DNA of 64,000 bases from Rattus norvegicus. Its lineage: Eukaryota; Chordata; Mammalia; Rodentia; Muridae. The translations under genes were made by a program, and so were the position numbers. Numbering within the stretch: position 1 is the first letter of the stretch; the number at the start of each line of letters is the position of its first letter. A model generated the notes under the pieces. That model saw only the letters and a program-made list of their open reading frames with translations, had not been told where the DNA came from and ran no database searches. The stretch is taken from positions 135,621,053-135,685,052 of the forward strand of contig NC_086024.1 in NCBI RefSeq assembly GCF_036323735.1, given 5' to 3'. Positions 1-10,449 of the stretch are shown one piece after another.

Positions 1-540
1 CTTTCTCTCTTAATGGGGCAATAACTGAAGGATTTACAGTTTTCAGTAGAGATGCCCTGCTGACCTTGAGTCTGCCCTTGGTCACTCCAGGACTCTGAAC
101 AGGGGTCCCTGGCACTGAATTGTTCTAGTGTCAGGCCTGTCCCCAGACACTGCAGAGACCCATGCAGTTCTGCTGCTTCTGACCAGAAGGCCGGGGAATT
201 GTCCAGTCCTCCTAGTCTCTGCTGGGAAGGGAAGTCCTTGGCTCCTTCCTGCCTCTCCCTTTCCTAGTTTCTGGAAGTAGATCTGAGGTTTCTGTTTATT
301 GTTTCCTGTATGTGTTTTGCCACACAGTTCAATAACAAGATAGTGGTGTCTACCCAGATGTTGTGATCAGTGTTTTTTTACTTGCTGTAGCACCCAAGAG
401 TTCCCTTTGTAACTATTGGTTATATATTGACAAAGCAGTGTTACAGAGGGACACTTTGTTATAATAATCAAAATTTTTCTTTGTAAAAGTTCTGATTTAG
501 GCTGTATCCACAGGGTGGCTACTTAAAAGAATTTGGTTGG

Positions 541-665
541 TTGGTTTTGGGTTTTTGAAACAGGGTTCCTATGTGTAGCTCTGGCTGTTCTGGAACTCAC
601 TGTAGACCAGGCTGGCCTCTGCCTTTCCCAGTGCTGGGATTAAAGGCATGTACTCACTACCCAAG
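541..665 (-). mobile_element. B1 SINE
   Basis: Reverse-oriented B1: TTGAAACAGGGTTCC, GGAACTCACTGTAGACCAGG, GCTGGGATTAAAGGCATG. Confidence 0.85.
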
Positions 666-714
666 TTGAAAGTGCTTTTTTTTTTTTTTAAATTATCACA
701 TATTAATATATAAT

Positions 715-860
715 GCATTTTAAAAAGATTTATTTGTATGTGTCTGGGCATGTATGTGCATGTTCATACTTCCTCTTGGAGGTCAGAATTGAGTGACATA
801 GAGTCCCTTAGAGCTGACGGTACAGATGACTGTAAGCTTCTGGGTGTGGTGCTGTGAGAG
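715..860 (-). mobile_element. Old B2/B3-type SINE
   Basis: AAAAAGATTTATTTGTATGTG head of an inverted, diverged B3-type element. Confidence 0.5.
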
Positions 861-1009
861 GCTGTCCAAGGAGCTTGCTAGCTGCCTGTCCTCACTTTGG
901 CTGTATCGTCATGACATTTTCTTATGTGTTCATTGTTGAAGTGATGTTTGTGAAGTTTTGGTGCACTGTGTGAAGATGTGTCTCTGTCCTTTGTCTACCT
1001 AAGGCACCT

Positions 1010-1290
1010 TCTGATTGGTTAAAATGAAAAGCCTATGGCCTATAAAAGGCAGGATAGTATATGGTGGGATACCCAGCGGAGAGAGGAACTCTGGGAAGGA
1101 GTCAGGTGTGGGAGATTCAACACAGAGATGTAGAGGAAGTTGGACGTATAAAATAAGGAGATTAACCAGCCGTGTGGCAGAATTAAGATTAATACAAATG
1201 TGATAATTGAGTTATGACCTAGTTGGGAACAAGCATTCGTTAATAGACATAAGCCCCTGTGTTATTCTTCGGGAATCTGGACGGGCATAG
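1010..1290 (+). mobile_element. Probable ERV LTR remnant
   Basis: CTGATTGGTTAAAATG, then a CCTATAAAAGG TATA-like box, GGAGAGAGGAACTCTGGGAA, and a tail with AAGCCCCTGTGTTATTCTTC. This order resembles rodent ERVK-type LTRs. No internal viral region was seen. The family was not identified. Confidence 0.4.
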
Positions 1291-1754
1291 AAAAGGCCCA
1301 GGAGATCACAGTGTTGTGATTGTTTACCCTTTACTGTCCCCTCTACCCTCCCGTATCCCTTCCCCTCCCAGTTAGTTCCGTCTTCCTGTCTGTTGTGTGT
1401 TAGCCAGTGAGTTTCATTAGGGATGGCTTAGAGGAGTGAGCACCTTGCCAGTGGCTGCACTGCTGGAGAAAATGGCTTTCCTTCCCCCTTTTAACTGCTT
1501 AATGATTGGAAATTCAGAGCTGGCTGAGGCTCCATGAGCCCTTCCCCCTTCCATGGTGTTAATGCGTCCAGGTACTTATAGCTACTAGGAGTTGACGACT
1601 AAAACTATCAGGTTTCAGAGATGGCAGAGCTGGTAAAGATTTGCCACCAAACCTGAGGCCTATATGGTGGAAGGAGAGAGCCAGCTCCCACACGTGTCCT
1701 CTGATCTCCACATGTGACTGTGCACACACACAGACTTTTCTCTTTTTTTAAGTG

Positions 1755-2055
1755 TTGGCCTGGAGATGTAGCTTAGTGGTTAGGAGCAGAGGGCCCAGAA
1801 TTGGTTTCTGGTTTCCATCGGTACCTGCACACATAGAGACTTAATAAAAATCAAAATAAACCTTTAAAGAAACAAAGTCTGGCGGTGGTCCAGTGATGGA
1901 GGATGCTCTTTTCTTACAGAGGACCTGAGTCCCGTTCTTAGCACTCTCATTGCCCACTTGACAGCAGTCTGTAAGTCCAGCTCTAGGGCATCCAGACCAT
2001 CTTCTGGTCTTATGGCACCTAACCCACATGTGTTATTAAAAGTAGAGTAAGTCTT
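1755..2055 (+). mobile_element. Two diverged B2/B3-type SINEs
   Basis: tRNA-like head GGAGATGTAGCTTAGTGGTT with an A-rich end near 1860, then a second diverged B2-like body (AGAGGACCTGAGTCCCGTTC) to about 2055. Confidence 0.5.
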
Positions 2056-2149
2056 TAAGAACAACAACAAAGAGCAAAGTACAAGGCCAGAAGTCAGTGT
2101 CCCACAGCTCTTTCCCTCCCAGCCCTTACCATCCTCCGGCCTTCTTCCT

Positions 2150-2345
2150 TTATTTTAAGGTGTGTAGGTGTTTGTGCTACAGTTTGCATGTAAACTGTAC
2201 CCTATGCATGTCTCATGCCTTTAGCGTCCAGAAGACGGCATTCGATCTCCTGGAACTACAGGCTCCCGCGTGCGTGCTGGGAGTTGAGCCCCTGTCTATC
2301 AGCAGAGCAGGCAGTGCGCTTAGCACTCAGCCATCTCTTGGTCCC
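2150..2345 (-). mobile_element. B3-type SINE
   Basis: Inverted B2/B3 body: GTCCAGAAGACGGCATTCGA, GGGAGTTGAGCCCCTGTC, AGCACTCAGCCATCTCTTGG. Confidence 0.6.
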
Positions 2346-2476
2346 TTTGCCCCCTTCCCCTTCCCTGAGCCTTGGAACGGATGATAGGGATGTCCTTCTC
2401 GAGGCTGGGCATTCAGCATCACTTATTCTCTGTGTTTTCACCAGAGAATTTTACTCCCCTGTAAAAATCCAGGGGA

Positions 2477-2574
2477 TTTTTTTTTTTTTTTTTTTTTTTT
2501 TGAGCTGGGGACCGAACCCAAGGCCTTGTGCTTCCTAGGCAAGCGCTCTACCACTGAGCTAAATCCCCAACCCC
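2477..2574 (-). mobile_element. ID element
   Basis: Oligo-T, GAGCTGGGGACCGAACCCA, CTACCACTGAGCTAAATCCC. Flanked by ATCCAGGGGA repeats (target duplication) at 2467 and 2576. Confidence 0.95.
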
Positions 2575-2737
2575 TATCCAGGGGAATTTTAAGTTATGTT
2601 TTGATTGTGGTAAGCTGTAAAAGAGCTTGTCATCTTGGCTGCTTTTATTACTGATATGTATCAGGACCCTCTGTTCTAAACTTTGAGGCTAAAGCAGGCA
2701 CATGTGTCCTGTGTTTAGATTCAGTCTAGCTTGATTA

Positions 2738-2800
2738 AATGTGTGTGTGCACGTGCGTGTGTGTGTGTGTGTACAAGTGTGCGTGTGTGTTGGAGAGGAG
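2738..2800. repeat. Imperfect TG repeat
   Basis: TG dinucleotides interrupted by CACGTGCG and ACAAG. Confidence 0.8.
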
Positions 2801-3117
2801 ATAGGTTATGGGTGGGGTGATGCCTCCTTGTTCAATCAGGTTCCTCCTGTATGGAGTCCAGGACGAGAGGCGCAGGGCCTGTTTGCAGTACTCTGGCTAC
2901 TCTGGTTTTAAGAGTGGGTGTGCATTATGTTAGTTTTGGTTTTGTTGCTTTCTCTTTGTAGCTGAAGGAAGGAGATGAGCACACAACGATTGCTTCTTAA
3001 AGTCTTAACATTGGTAAAAATGACATCTGATCCTTCTTGGTGGCTTTAGAAAATACCCTTTTCTACTATAATCCCTCCCTGGGAGAGCGTCAGCCCTCTC
3101 CACTCACACCTCTGTGC

Positions 3118-3118
<1 letters not shown>

Positions 3119-3171
<53 letters not shown>
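3119..3171. repeat. (GT)n microsatellite
   Basis: About 25 uninterrupted GT units; source of a spurious ORF. Confidence 0.95.
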
Positions 3172-3172
<1 letters not shown>

Positions 3173-4624
3173 TTTTACATTATGTGGCTTTTCTAATAGC
3201 TGTTTTTAACTGTCTTAATATTTTTATTATAAATGCTTGTCTTTGTTGGCAGAAGTAAGAAAATAAAAGTGAAATGCTTCGGAAAGCATCAGTTCCCTTT
3301 AATTTGTCATTGACACTTGATGTGGCTGCAGATTTGTTTTCTTGTCCCTCTAACCAGTGTGTTGACCCAGGGACTCCCCTGCTAATGCAGATGCCTGTTT
3401 CTTACTTGGTGTGATTTTTCTGTGAGTTACACAGTGGGCTTGCTCAGGGATGAGGAAGAAGATGAGGTCTGGCTAAGCAGTCAAGACCCATAGAATCCAG
3501 AGCCTGCAGCTCCGTGCCGGGCCCTGACCTGTGCATACGAGTAGCAGGGCTCTGCTGTGGTGTGGACATGAGTTGAGTTGACTTTTCTTGGTTTTACAAA
3601 AGTGGTTTTAGAGATGGGCTCTTAGTCTTTTGGAAGCTGACTGCTTGATAGAGAGCTCTGTGGTCCCTATAGTAAAAAATGACCAGATGGCCTTGTGGTC
3701 CCTCTGGTAGAGTTTTCCAGAGGCGTACACTCCACCTGACTTCATTGGAGATCGTTGGATGTCACAGGTTTGTGTTGCTCCCCATGCTGCCTTGTTTGAC
3801 TTTCCTGCTCATTCTCAATAGCTACAGGCTAAACTTGCCAGATCTCTTGGAATGAACTTGGGGTCTTGGATACACTTTTACCCTCTCATTCCCCAGGCCC
3901 CCGCTCCCGCACTCACTGTTAATAGGCATACCACATTACCACTGCCCATCTGGAGGCCTCTGTTCATGGCCTCCTGACCAGTTCATCCCCACTTGAACTT
4001 CGATTTCGTCCCTTCTTCTGGGGGAGTCCTCCTTGTTCTGTCCCATCCCCTTTCAGAGCCTTTGATGGTCCTGTCTGCAGTGTTGTAGGCTGTCAAGGGA
4101 CACAGGGTGAGCTGTAGGTGTGCACACAGTTCCAAAGGGTAAAACTAGGTGAAATTAATTTGAAGAATATATTGTATTTTATCTCATACACTCCAATATT
4201 TCACTGTACAGTATAAAAACAAGGAGTAAGATCACTGACATTCCTTTTTCCATTCTGCAACTTCAGAATCCGGTGTGGATTTTGCATTTACAACACATTT
4301 CCCTTGAGGCCAGTGTAGGGCTTCAGGACCACAGTGTGGCTCCATCCTGGGACCTCCCAGCCCTGTGTCCTAATCACAGTTACTCTAGGTGCGCCAGCCT
4401 TTTCCGATTTCCAGCTGCTGTGGTAGAGCCTGGGCCCTTTTCTCCTGCCTCTCCTCCCAGCTCTGTGCAGTACTAATTACAGAAATAGGATTTTTCTGGG
4501 ATAGCTTTCCAAAATGCTTATCTAGGTGAGGGTTTGCTCCCATGAGAGCTCAGAGCTAATGACAAGATCCCACTGCCCAGCACTGGCTTCTGACAGGAGT
4601 CTGTCATTTTTCAGCAGATGTTTT

Positions 4625-4728
4625 GTTTTTTTTTTTTTTTTTGGTTCTTTTTTTCGGAGCTGGGGACCGAACCCAGGGCCTTGCGCTTCCTAGGCAAGCG
4701 CTCTACCACTGAGCTAAATCCCCAGCCC
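4625..4728 (-). mobile_element. ID element
   Basis: Full-length inverted ID with oligo-T; flanks CAGCAGATGTTTT and CAGCACATGTTTT are a target duplication with one difference. A B1 fragment (minus) follows at about 4787-4870. Confidence 0.95.
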
Positions 4729-6621
4729 CAGCACATGTTTTCTGAAATAAGAATGTGACCTTTTTGGTATAGAAGCCGGGTAAGATTTTGTTTTGTTTTT
4801 GAGACAGGCTTGCCAAGTCCTCCTAGCTGGCCTGGCACTCCTTATGGAGTCTAGCCACCATGCTCACATTCTGTCTGTGTAAATTTCATTCTTATATTTA
4901 TTGAATAAACTACTCCAGGTATTTTGCTGATTTATTTGAAAGTTGGGTGTAGGGCACTTTCTGTTCCCTTTGTTGCACTCAAAGTGACGCTAACCTAGAA
5001 CAGTTGGAGTTAGTGACTTGTGAAGGGGAGAGCATTTCCCACGTGGCTGTGGTATCAGCTGGGCGGGCACTGTTGTAGGGAACCTTTGGTAGTGACCATT
5101 GCAGGCTGGGCTTGAGGCCAGTTCACATTTTGCCATGGGACAGAAGACAGCTAATCATTTTAGAGTCACTCTCAGAAGCATACTGCTACTTGTAATGGCC
5201 TCTTGAGTGCCCGCATCTGTTCCCTCACGGCTATCCTCAGGTCTTGTCGGCATACCTTGCATCAGCCTCCCTGTTTTACTCCCTGACTCCCACCAGATTA
5301 CGAGGCGTCTCTCAGCTGTCCTCTACACAGTGTTTCCATCATCACCCCACACCTACTGTGTGAAAAGGGATGGCAGTTTTAATTGATGCTGTATGAATGT
5401 CTAACATACGGGATACAGTCAGTGCTGAGTGGGTATGTGAATAGCTGTGACTTCAGACAAGTTTGATGACCTCTGAACTTCTGTTTCTTGATGGGCCATA
5501 CCTTTCCATAGGGAAAGTAGGCTCTGGTGGGAGCACGATTTGTTACAGTCAACGTGGGGGGCAATTAGGCTGCCCCTCTAAAGTTTACAACCTGCCCTGG
5601 GCTCAGGGTCCACACTGAACAGTAGGGGCTTCCAGCATCAGCCGTCTGTCCATGTGACTGAGTGCTTTGTAATCTCAGAGAGAATTTCTGAAATTACAGG
5701 TTGCATCACTGAATGGGAAGCAGAGGTGAGAGTTGTGCTGTATCTGGCAGTTATGAGGGCATGCACTCTGGATAGACGAGCTAATCCCAGTGCCTGGGAG
5801 GCAGTTGGTCCTGAGTGCTGGGGAGGAGTCCAGGAGAGGCTTTCTGCTGCACATGAATTATGAGCGCCTTCACTGTTGAGGGGTTGTTTGGAGCATTACA
5901 GTGTAAATGTAAAGCCTCTTGCTAAGCCGTGCTCCTTTGGGATTTGGTCTGTCATTGCTCACACTGGTGTGCCCAGTTCCCAGGGCCAGAAGGTCGCAGT
6001 GAGGCTTGCACACCACAGCACGTGGTAGCACAAGTTTTCTCTGTGAAATCCACAAATTGGCTTAGGGTAATCGTAGTGCACACTTTTGCTTCATGAGTGA
6101 AATTGCTCTGTAATACATCTGGTCACCACAGTGGCACCTACTGAAGGCACGGTTGCTGCTGGCTGTACCTCGCCATCACACTGTTGGCTGCACGTTCTTA
6201 CCGGGATTACAGTTTTTAGTTACAGTGGAATTTTTCCATTGGTCTTTAAGGCTGTAGTTAAAAATTTACTCCTAATCATACTGCTAAAGCTTTCATGACC
6301 TTAAAAGTTTCCACATGTAATGGAGTAATGGTGATGGGGAAAAGTGGAGTAGAATCAGGTCAGCAGTGTGGCTCTAACCCTGAGCTCCCTGACAGAGCCC
6401 TTCACAGGGAATCATGGACACCCTTAGAACATGCCCATCTGGCATAGTCATAGCCCCGGACTCAGAGCGTGACCTAGTGGACACAGAGTGTCAGCAGTGA
6501 GCCTTCGGACTCCAGAGAGCGGAGGTCTCTTAACTCCTCTGCAACCTCCTAACGTCCTCTCTCCCCAAAGACTCTGGTCTAGCTGTGGCAATTACGTATC
6601 CCTTGATAAGAAATTATGGTG

Positions 6622-6679
6622 AAGCACAAGGCCCTGGGTTCAGTCCCCAGCTCCGGAAAAAAGAAAGAAAAAAAAAAAA
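6622..6679 (+). mobile_element. 5'-truncated ID element
   Basis: Only the 3' part (CACAAGGCCCTGGGTTCAGT ... CTCCGG) plus A tail, between AAATTATGGTG copies at 6611 and 6679. Confidence 0.9.
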
Positions 6680-8199
6680 ATTATGGTGGTCAAGTGGAGT
6701 CCTGCAGAGCAGTGCTAGACTCCTGACATTAGCATAAGGCAGTGCCTTTGATAGGCATTTCCCAGCAGGAAATGAGAGCCAAAAGAAAGATCAGGACAGT
6801 ATCCCAAAGGCAGCACTTACTGCTCTAGGATGCCAGCCGTGCTCTGTGCGGTAAGCAATGGGCGCTTTGCCTAAACCTAAGAACTTGAAGCTCCAGGCCT
6901 CCATGCTGTGGTGGACATTTAGTTAGGTTCCCACACTTCCTGCCAGTAATTTGTTAGCAGTCCGTTTCTTCCGAGAGCTCACCTTTTCCCATGGGCTTGT
7001 GTTTCTTTTCTGTCCTGTCCTTTGTCATTGTCTTAGTGATGTTGCTTCCTTCCAGTGCTGTGTGAGACCCGGATCCTCATGCATGCGGCAGGCACCCCAG
7101 CTTCTGGTCTTCCTTTTAAAATCACATCAGTTCATCTCTATCTTTTTTTTTTTTGTAAAAGCTACACATGTGGCTGAAACAAGGTCACCAGACCAATCGG
7201 GCAGATGGCTGTAGCTCAAGTCCATGCCAGTGTGCCCTGATTGCTCTCTGAGATTCATGTTGGGGAACCCCAGCCAACAAGGTAAAATGGAAGTGCTCAA
7301 GCCCTTGGAGCTTACCCAGTAAAGAATAGGCCTAACAGAGACTTTCGGCAGTTCCATGGAAGGGTTGGGAACTTCTGGTGATTTCTGGTAATGTGATTTT
7401 GAGACTACAGGCTGTGTAAGATGTTTGTCCTCGTGAGTCCCATAGCAGGGTCTGCACAGAGAAGGCTGCCCCTTCTGTATACCTTGAGTGGTCTTCATGT
7501 CTTGCTTTCGTTAGTTTGGTTTTAAAGACAACTGATAAAAGCAGCTAAAGAGGCAGCTAGTCAGTGGATCAGAGGTGCGCCTGGAACACAGTGGAGTGGT
7601 AGAGTAGACTCCCAAGTTAACCTCCGTCCTATTCCGGAGAGAATGAGGGGATGTGGGTAAGATACTCACAGCCATCGTCTGGACTGAGTAAAGCCACCGT
7701 GAGTCCAGAGCTGCACCCTACCCACCCAGGGAACACGCTTCAAGTCCTGTGTTCTGCTGGTCACAAGACCGGCTGACTCCCTGCCCTTGAGCAGCCACAA
7801 ACAGGGACAATGTAGTCAGCCCGTGGCCTGCAGTGACAAAGGCAAAGAAAACTGTGAGGACTGAAACTTGTCCTCTGAGTCCTCAGCGAGAGGAAGCTGC
7901 TGTAGTTGAAGCAAAACATCAGCTGTTCCTGCTGTCGGGCCAAGGGCTGTCTCACCCCGTGTGCCTGGGACCTGATACCTGGCACAGTGGGCTCTCAGCA
8001 GGTAGTTATCAATGACTGACACCCACATGCAGCTCTAGAGGGGGCCACAGGCCCTTCACTGGCCTGGCTCACACAGGATATATGTGGAGTGCCTGGATGG
8101 ACCCTTACCTTCTTCCCGAGATGCATGTGGACAGGGTTTTTCTGGAAAAGTAGACCTTAACTTCTCCATTGTGATAACGTGTTCTCTTTGTCTTCACAG

Positions 8200-9477
8200 A
8201 GACTAATAGACAAGTCACGCGTAACCTGTGTCAAATGGGTTCCTGGTTCGGAAAGCCTTTTCCTAGTAGCCCATTCAAGTGGGAGCATGTACTTATATAA
8301 TGTGGAGCACACTTGTGGCACCACAGCCCCCCACTACCAGCTCCTGAAGCAGGGAGAGAGCTTTGCGGTGCACACTTGCAAGAGCAAATCCACGAGGAAC
8401 CCTCTCCTTAAGTGGACAGTGGGCGAGGGGGCCCTCAACGAGTTTGCTTTCTCCCCAGATGGCAAGTTCTTAGCGTGTGTGAGCCAGGACGGGTTTCTGC
8501 GTGTGTTCAACTTTGACTCAGTGGAGCTGCACGGTACAATGAAAAGCTACTTTGGGGGCTTGCTTTGTGTGTGCTGGAGCCCAGATGGCAAGTACATTGT
8601 GACAGGTGGAGAGGACGACTTGGTGACAGTTTGGTCCTTTCTAGACTGCCGAGTAATAGCTAGAGGCCATGGGCACAAGTCCTGGGTCAGTGTTGTAGCA
8701 TTTGATCCCTATACTACTAGTGTAGAAGAAAGTGATCCTATGGAGTTTAGTGGCAGTGACGAGGACTTCCAGGACCTTCTTCACTTTGGCAGAGATCGAG
8801 CGAACAGTACACAATCTAGGCTATCCAAACGGAACTCTACAGACAGCCGCCCTGTAAGTGTTACGTATCGGTTTGGTTCAGTGGGCCAGGATACACAGCT
8901 GTGCTTATGGGACCTTACAGAAGACATCCTTTTCCCTCACCAGCCCCTCTCAAGAGCAAGGACACACACAAACGTTATGAATGCCACAAGTCCGCCTGCC
9001 GGAAGCAATGGGAACAGTGTCACTACACCTGGGGACTCTGGGCCCCCTCCATTACCGCGGTCCAATAGCCTTCCACACTCAGCAGTCTCCAATGCTGGTA
9101 GCAAAAGCAGCGTCATGGACGGGGCCATTGCATCTGGGGTCAGCAAGTTTGCAACTTTGTCGCTACATGACCGGAAGGAGAGACACCACGAGAAAGACCA
9201 TAAACGAAATCATAGTATGGGACACATTTCCAGCAAGAGCAGTGACAAACTGAACCTAGTTACTAAAGCCAAAACGGACCCAGCTAAAACTCTGGGGACA
9301 TCCCTGTGTCCTCGGATGGAAGATGTTCCCTTGTTAGAGCCACTGATCTGTAAAAAGATAGCTCATGAGAGACTGACGGTATTGGTTTTTCTTGAAGACT
9401 GTCTAGTCACTGCTTGTCAGGAGGGATTTATTTGCACATGGGCAAGGCCTGGTAAAGTGGTAAGTTTTAATCCTTAA
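8200..9477 (+). CDS. Wdr20: Wdr20, large 3' coding exon (WD40 protein, C-terminal 425 residues)
   Basis: WDR20 is a WD40 beta-propeller protein that binds and activates the deubiquitinases USP12 and USP46 together with UAF1/WDR48 (family knowledge). The exon follows a good acceptor (TCTTCACAG ending at 8199) and opens in phase 0 with RLIDKSRVTCVKW, so the upstream GTG-started extension is intron. Visible blades include ALNEFAFSPDGKFLA, LLCVCWSPDGKYIVTGGEDD and VTVWSF, then a long Ser/Asn-rich low-complexity insert (about exon residues 200-365), and a last blade containing LVTACQEGFICTWARPGK. The frame stops with TAA at 9475-9477 after VVSFNP. The 425 residues would be about 145-569 of a 569-residue protein. 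A strong donor (GTG|GTAAGT, exon end 9459) sits five codons before the stop, so a different C-terminus is possible. Earlier exons lie outside the window. Confidence 0.97.
   Translation, partial: RLIDKSRVTCVKWVPGSESLFLVAHSSGSMYLYNVEHTCGTTAPHYQLLKQGESFAVHTCKSKSTRNPLLKWTVGEGALNEFAFSPDGKFLACVSQDGFLRVFNFDSVELHGTMKSYFGGLLCVCWSPDGKYIVTGGEDDLVTVWSFLDCRVIARGHGHKSWVSVVAFDPYTTSVEESDPMEFSGSDEDFQDLLHFGRDRANSTQSRLSKRNSTDSRPVSVTYRFGSVGQDTQLCLWDLTEDILFPHQPLSRARTHTNVMNATSPPAGSNGNSVTTPGDSGPPPLPRSNSLPHSAVSNAGSKSSVMDGAIASGVSKFATLSLHDRKERHHEKDHKRNHSMGHISSKSSDKLNLVTKAKTDPAKTLGTSLCPRMEDVPLLEPLICKKIAHERLTVLVFLEDCLVTACQEGFICTWARPGKVVSFNP
9460..9465 (+). promoter_or_regulatory. Wdr20: Strong alternative 5' splice site inside the Wdr20 last codons
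   Basis: GTG|GTAAGT: a consensus donor whose use would end the exon in phase 0 after GlyLysVal and remove VSFNP and the stop. It implies at least one downstream 3' exon. A candidate is at 13.9-14.13 kb. Confidence 0.55.
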
Positions 9478-10110
9478 TGCTGCACCAGATCTAGAACTTG
9501 ACTAGGTAGTGATTTTTATTTCTTGTGGGAGGGGCGGGATGTACAATGAATGTGAATGACACTTCTTAATGTAAATCTAAATGCATCAGAGCCATACTTT
9601 TGGATACTGCATGCCATGTTATTCTGAATCATTTGATAATTCACCTTAGAGCATTTAAAAAATATATAATCAGACTAACTGCCAGCCAAGTCAGTCACCC
9701 CTCTGGGTATATAGAGTCCAAGTTAGCATTCCTGTATCAGGCTATTTCAGTTTAGGGGAATCATGACAGTGTGGAGAAATAATGACATTAAAATGCTAAA
9801 GTCTAAATTTATGCTTTAACTGGGATATTTTTTGCATAACCACTCAGATTGCTGTCTACCTAGTCAGTGTGTGTCAGTCAGGTGGGTATTATTATCATTT
9901 ATAGTCCAACTTTTTATCTTAAATTATAAACTATTTAGGAATTTATGAAATTTAACTTAGGAGCAAAGCGATCATCAGGGTTGATTGATATTATTTTTAC
10001 ATTGTCTGGCAATCCACAGAAAGAGAAGAGCCTTAATTTTTAAAACCCATTTTAGTCATTTTATGACAATTAAAATTGTTTAATAAACATCTTTTTTCAA
10101 AGAAGCAGTT
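9478..10110 (+). other. Wdr20: Wdr20 proximal 3' UTR
   Basis: Repeat-free, clearly AT-rich sequence follows the Wdr20 stop codon directly and ends just after an AATAAA at 10082-10087. The composition changes to GC-richer sequence with a CA repeat after about 10140, which fits a 3' UTR of roughly 620 nt. The exact cleavage site is inferred. Confidence 0.65.
10082..10087 (+). terminator. Wdr20: Poly(A) signal AATAAA, Wdr20 proximal end
   Basis: Canonical AATAAA at the end of the AT-rich block behind the Wdr20 stop, followed by a T-rich stretch (CTTTTTTC) and a TTTGTAG-type element. Confidence 0.6.
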
Positions 10111-10418
10111 TGTAGAACTCTGATTGAAATTGTGCACTAAAATCTCCCACGTGTTCCAGAGCCTGGGCAGTTAAGATGTTCTGTGGCCAAGGACAGCAGC
10201 CGTGGCTTTCAGAAGGCCTCTTGTCCCATCAGCACATAGCTTTGTTTCTCCCAGCAGGAAGGAGGGTCTGTGTTTTGTTGTGTGGAGGGGGAGGGTCAGG
10301 AGGTCAAGGATTGGCTCCTTGGCTCTGCTCTGTGTGGACTGTTAGGTGTCCAGTGTACCTGCTGACATTTGGGTGGGTTCAGTTATCCCTGGGGGGAAAG
10401 CACACAAAGGCAGGCAGA

Positions 10419-10449
<31 letters not shown>

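Larger units (their letters stand above)
1..8199 (+). other. Wdr20: Wdr20 intron (upstream of the large exon)
   Basis: No coding exon could be supported here; the small ORFs are in repeats or lack splice context. The stretch holds B1, B2/B3 and ID SINEs, an LTR-like remnant near 1.0-1.3 kb and two TG microsatellites, listed separately. Bases 2900-4600, 4900-6600 and 6700-8199 look like unique intronic sequence. Confidence 0.8.

Noticed and set aside
8179..8199. Seven-residue N-terminal extension of the Wdr20 ORF from a GTG
   Set aside because: It is the intron's pyrimidine tract and acceptor; the exon starts at 8200.
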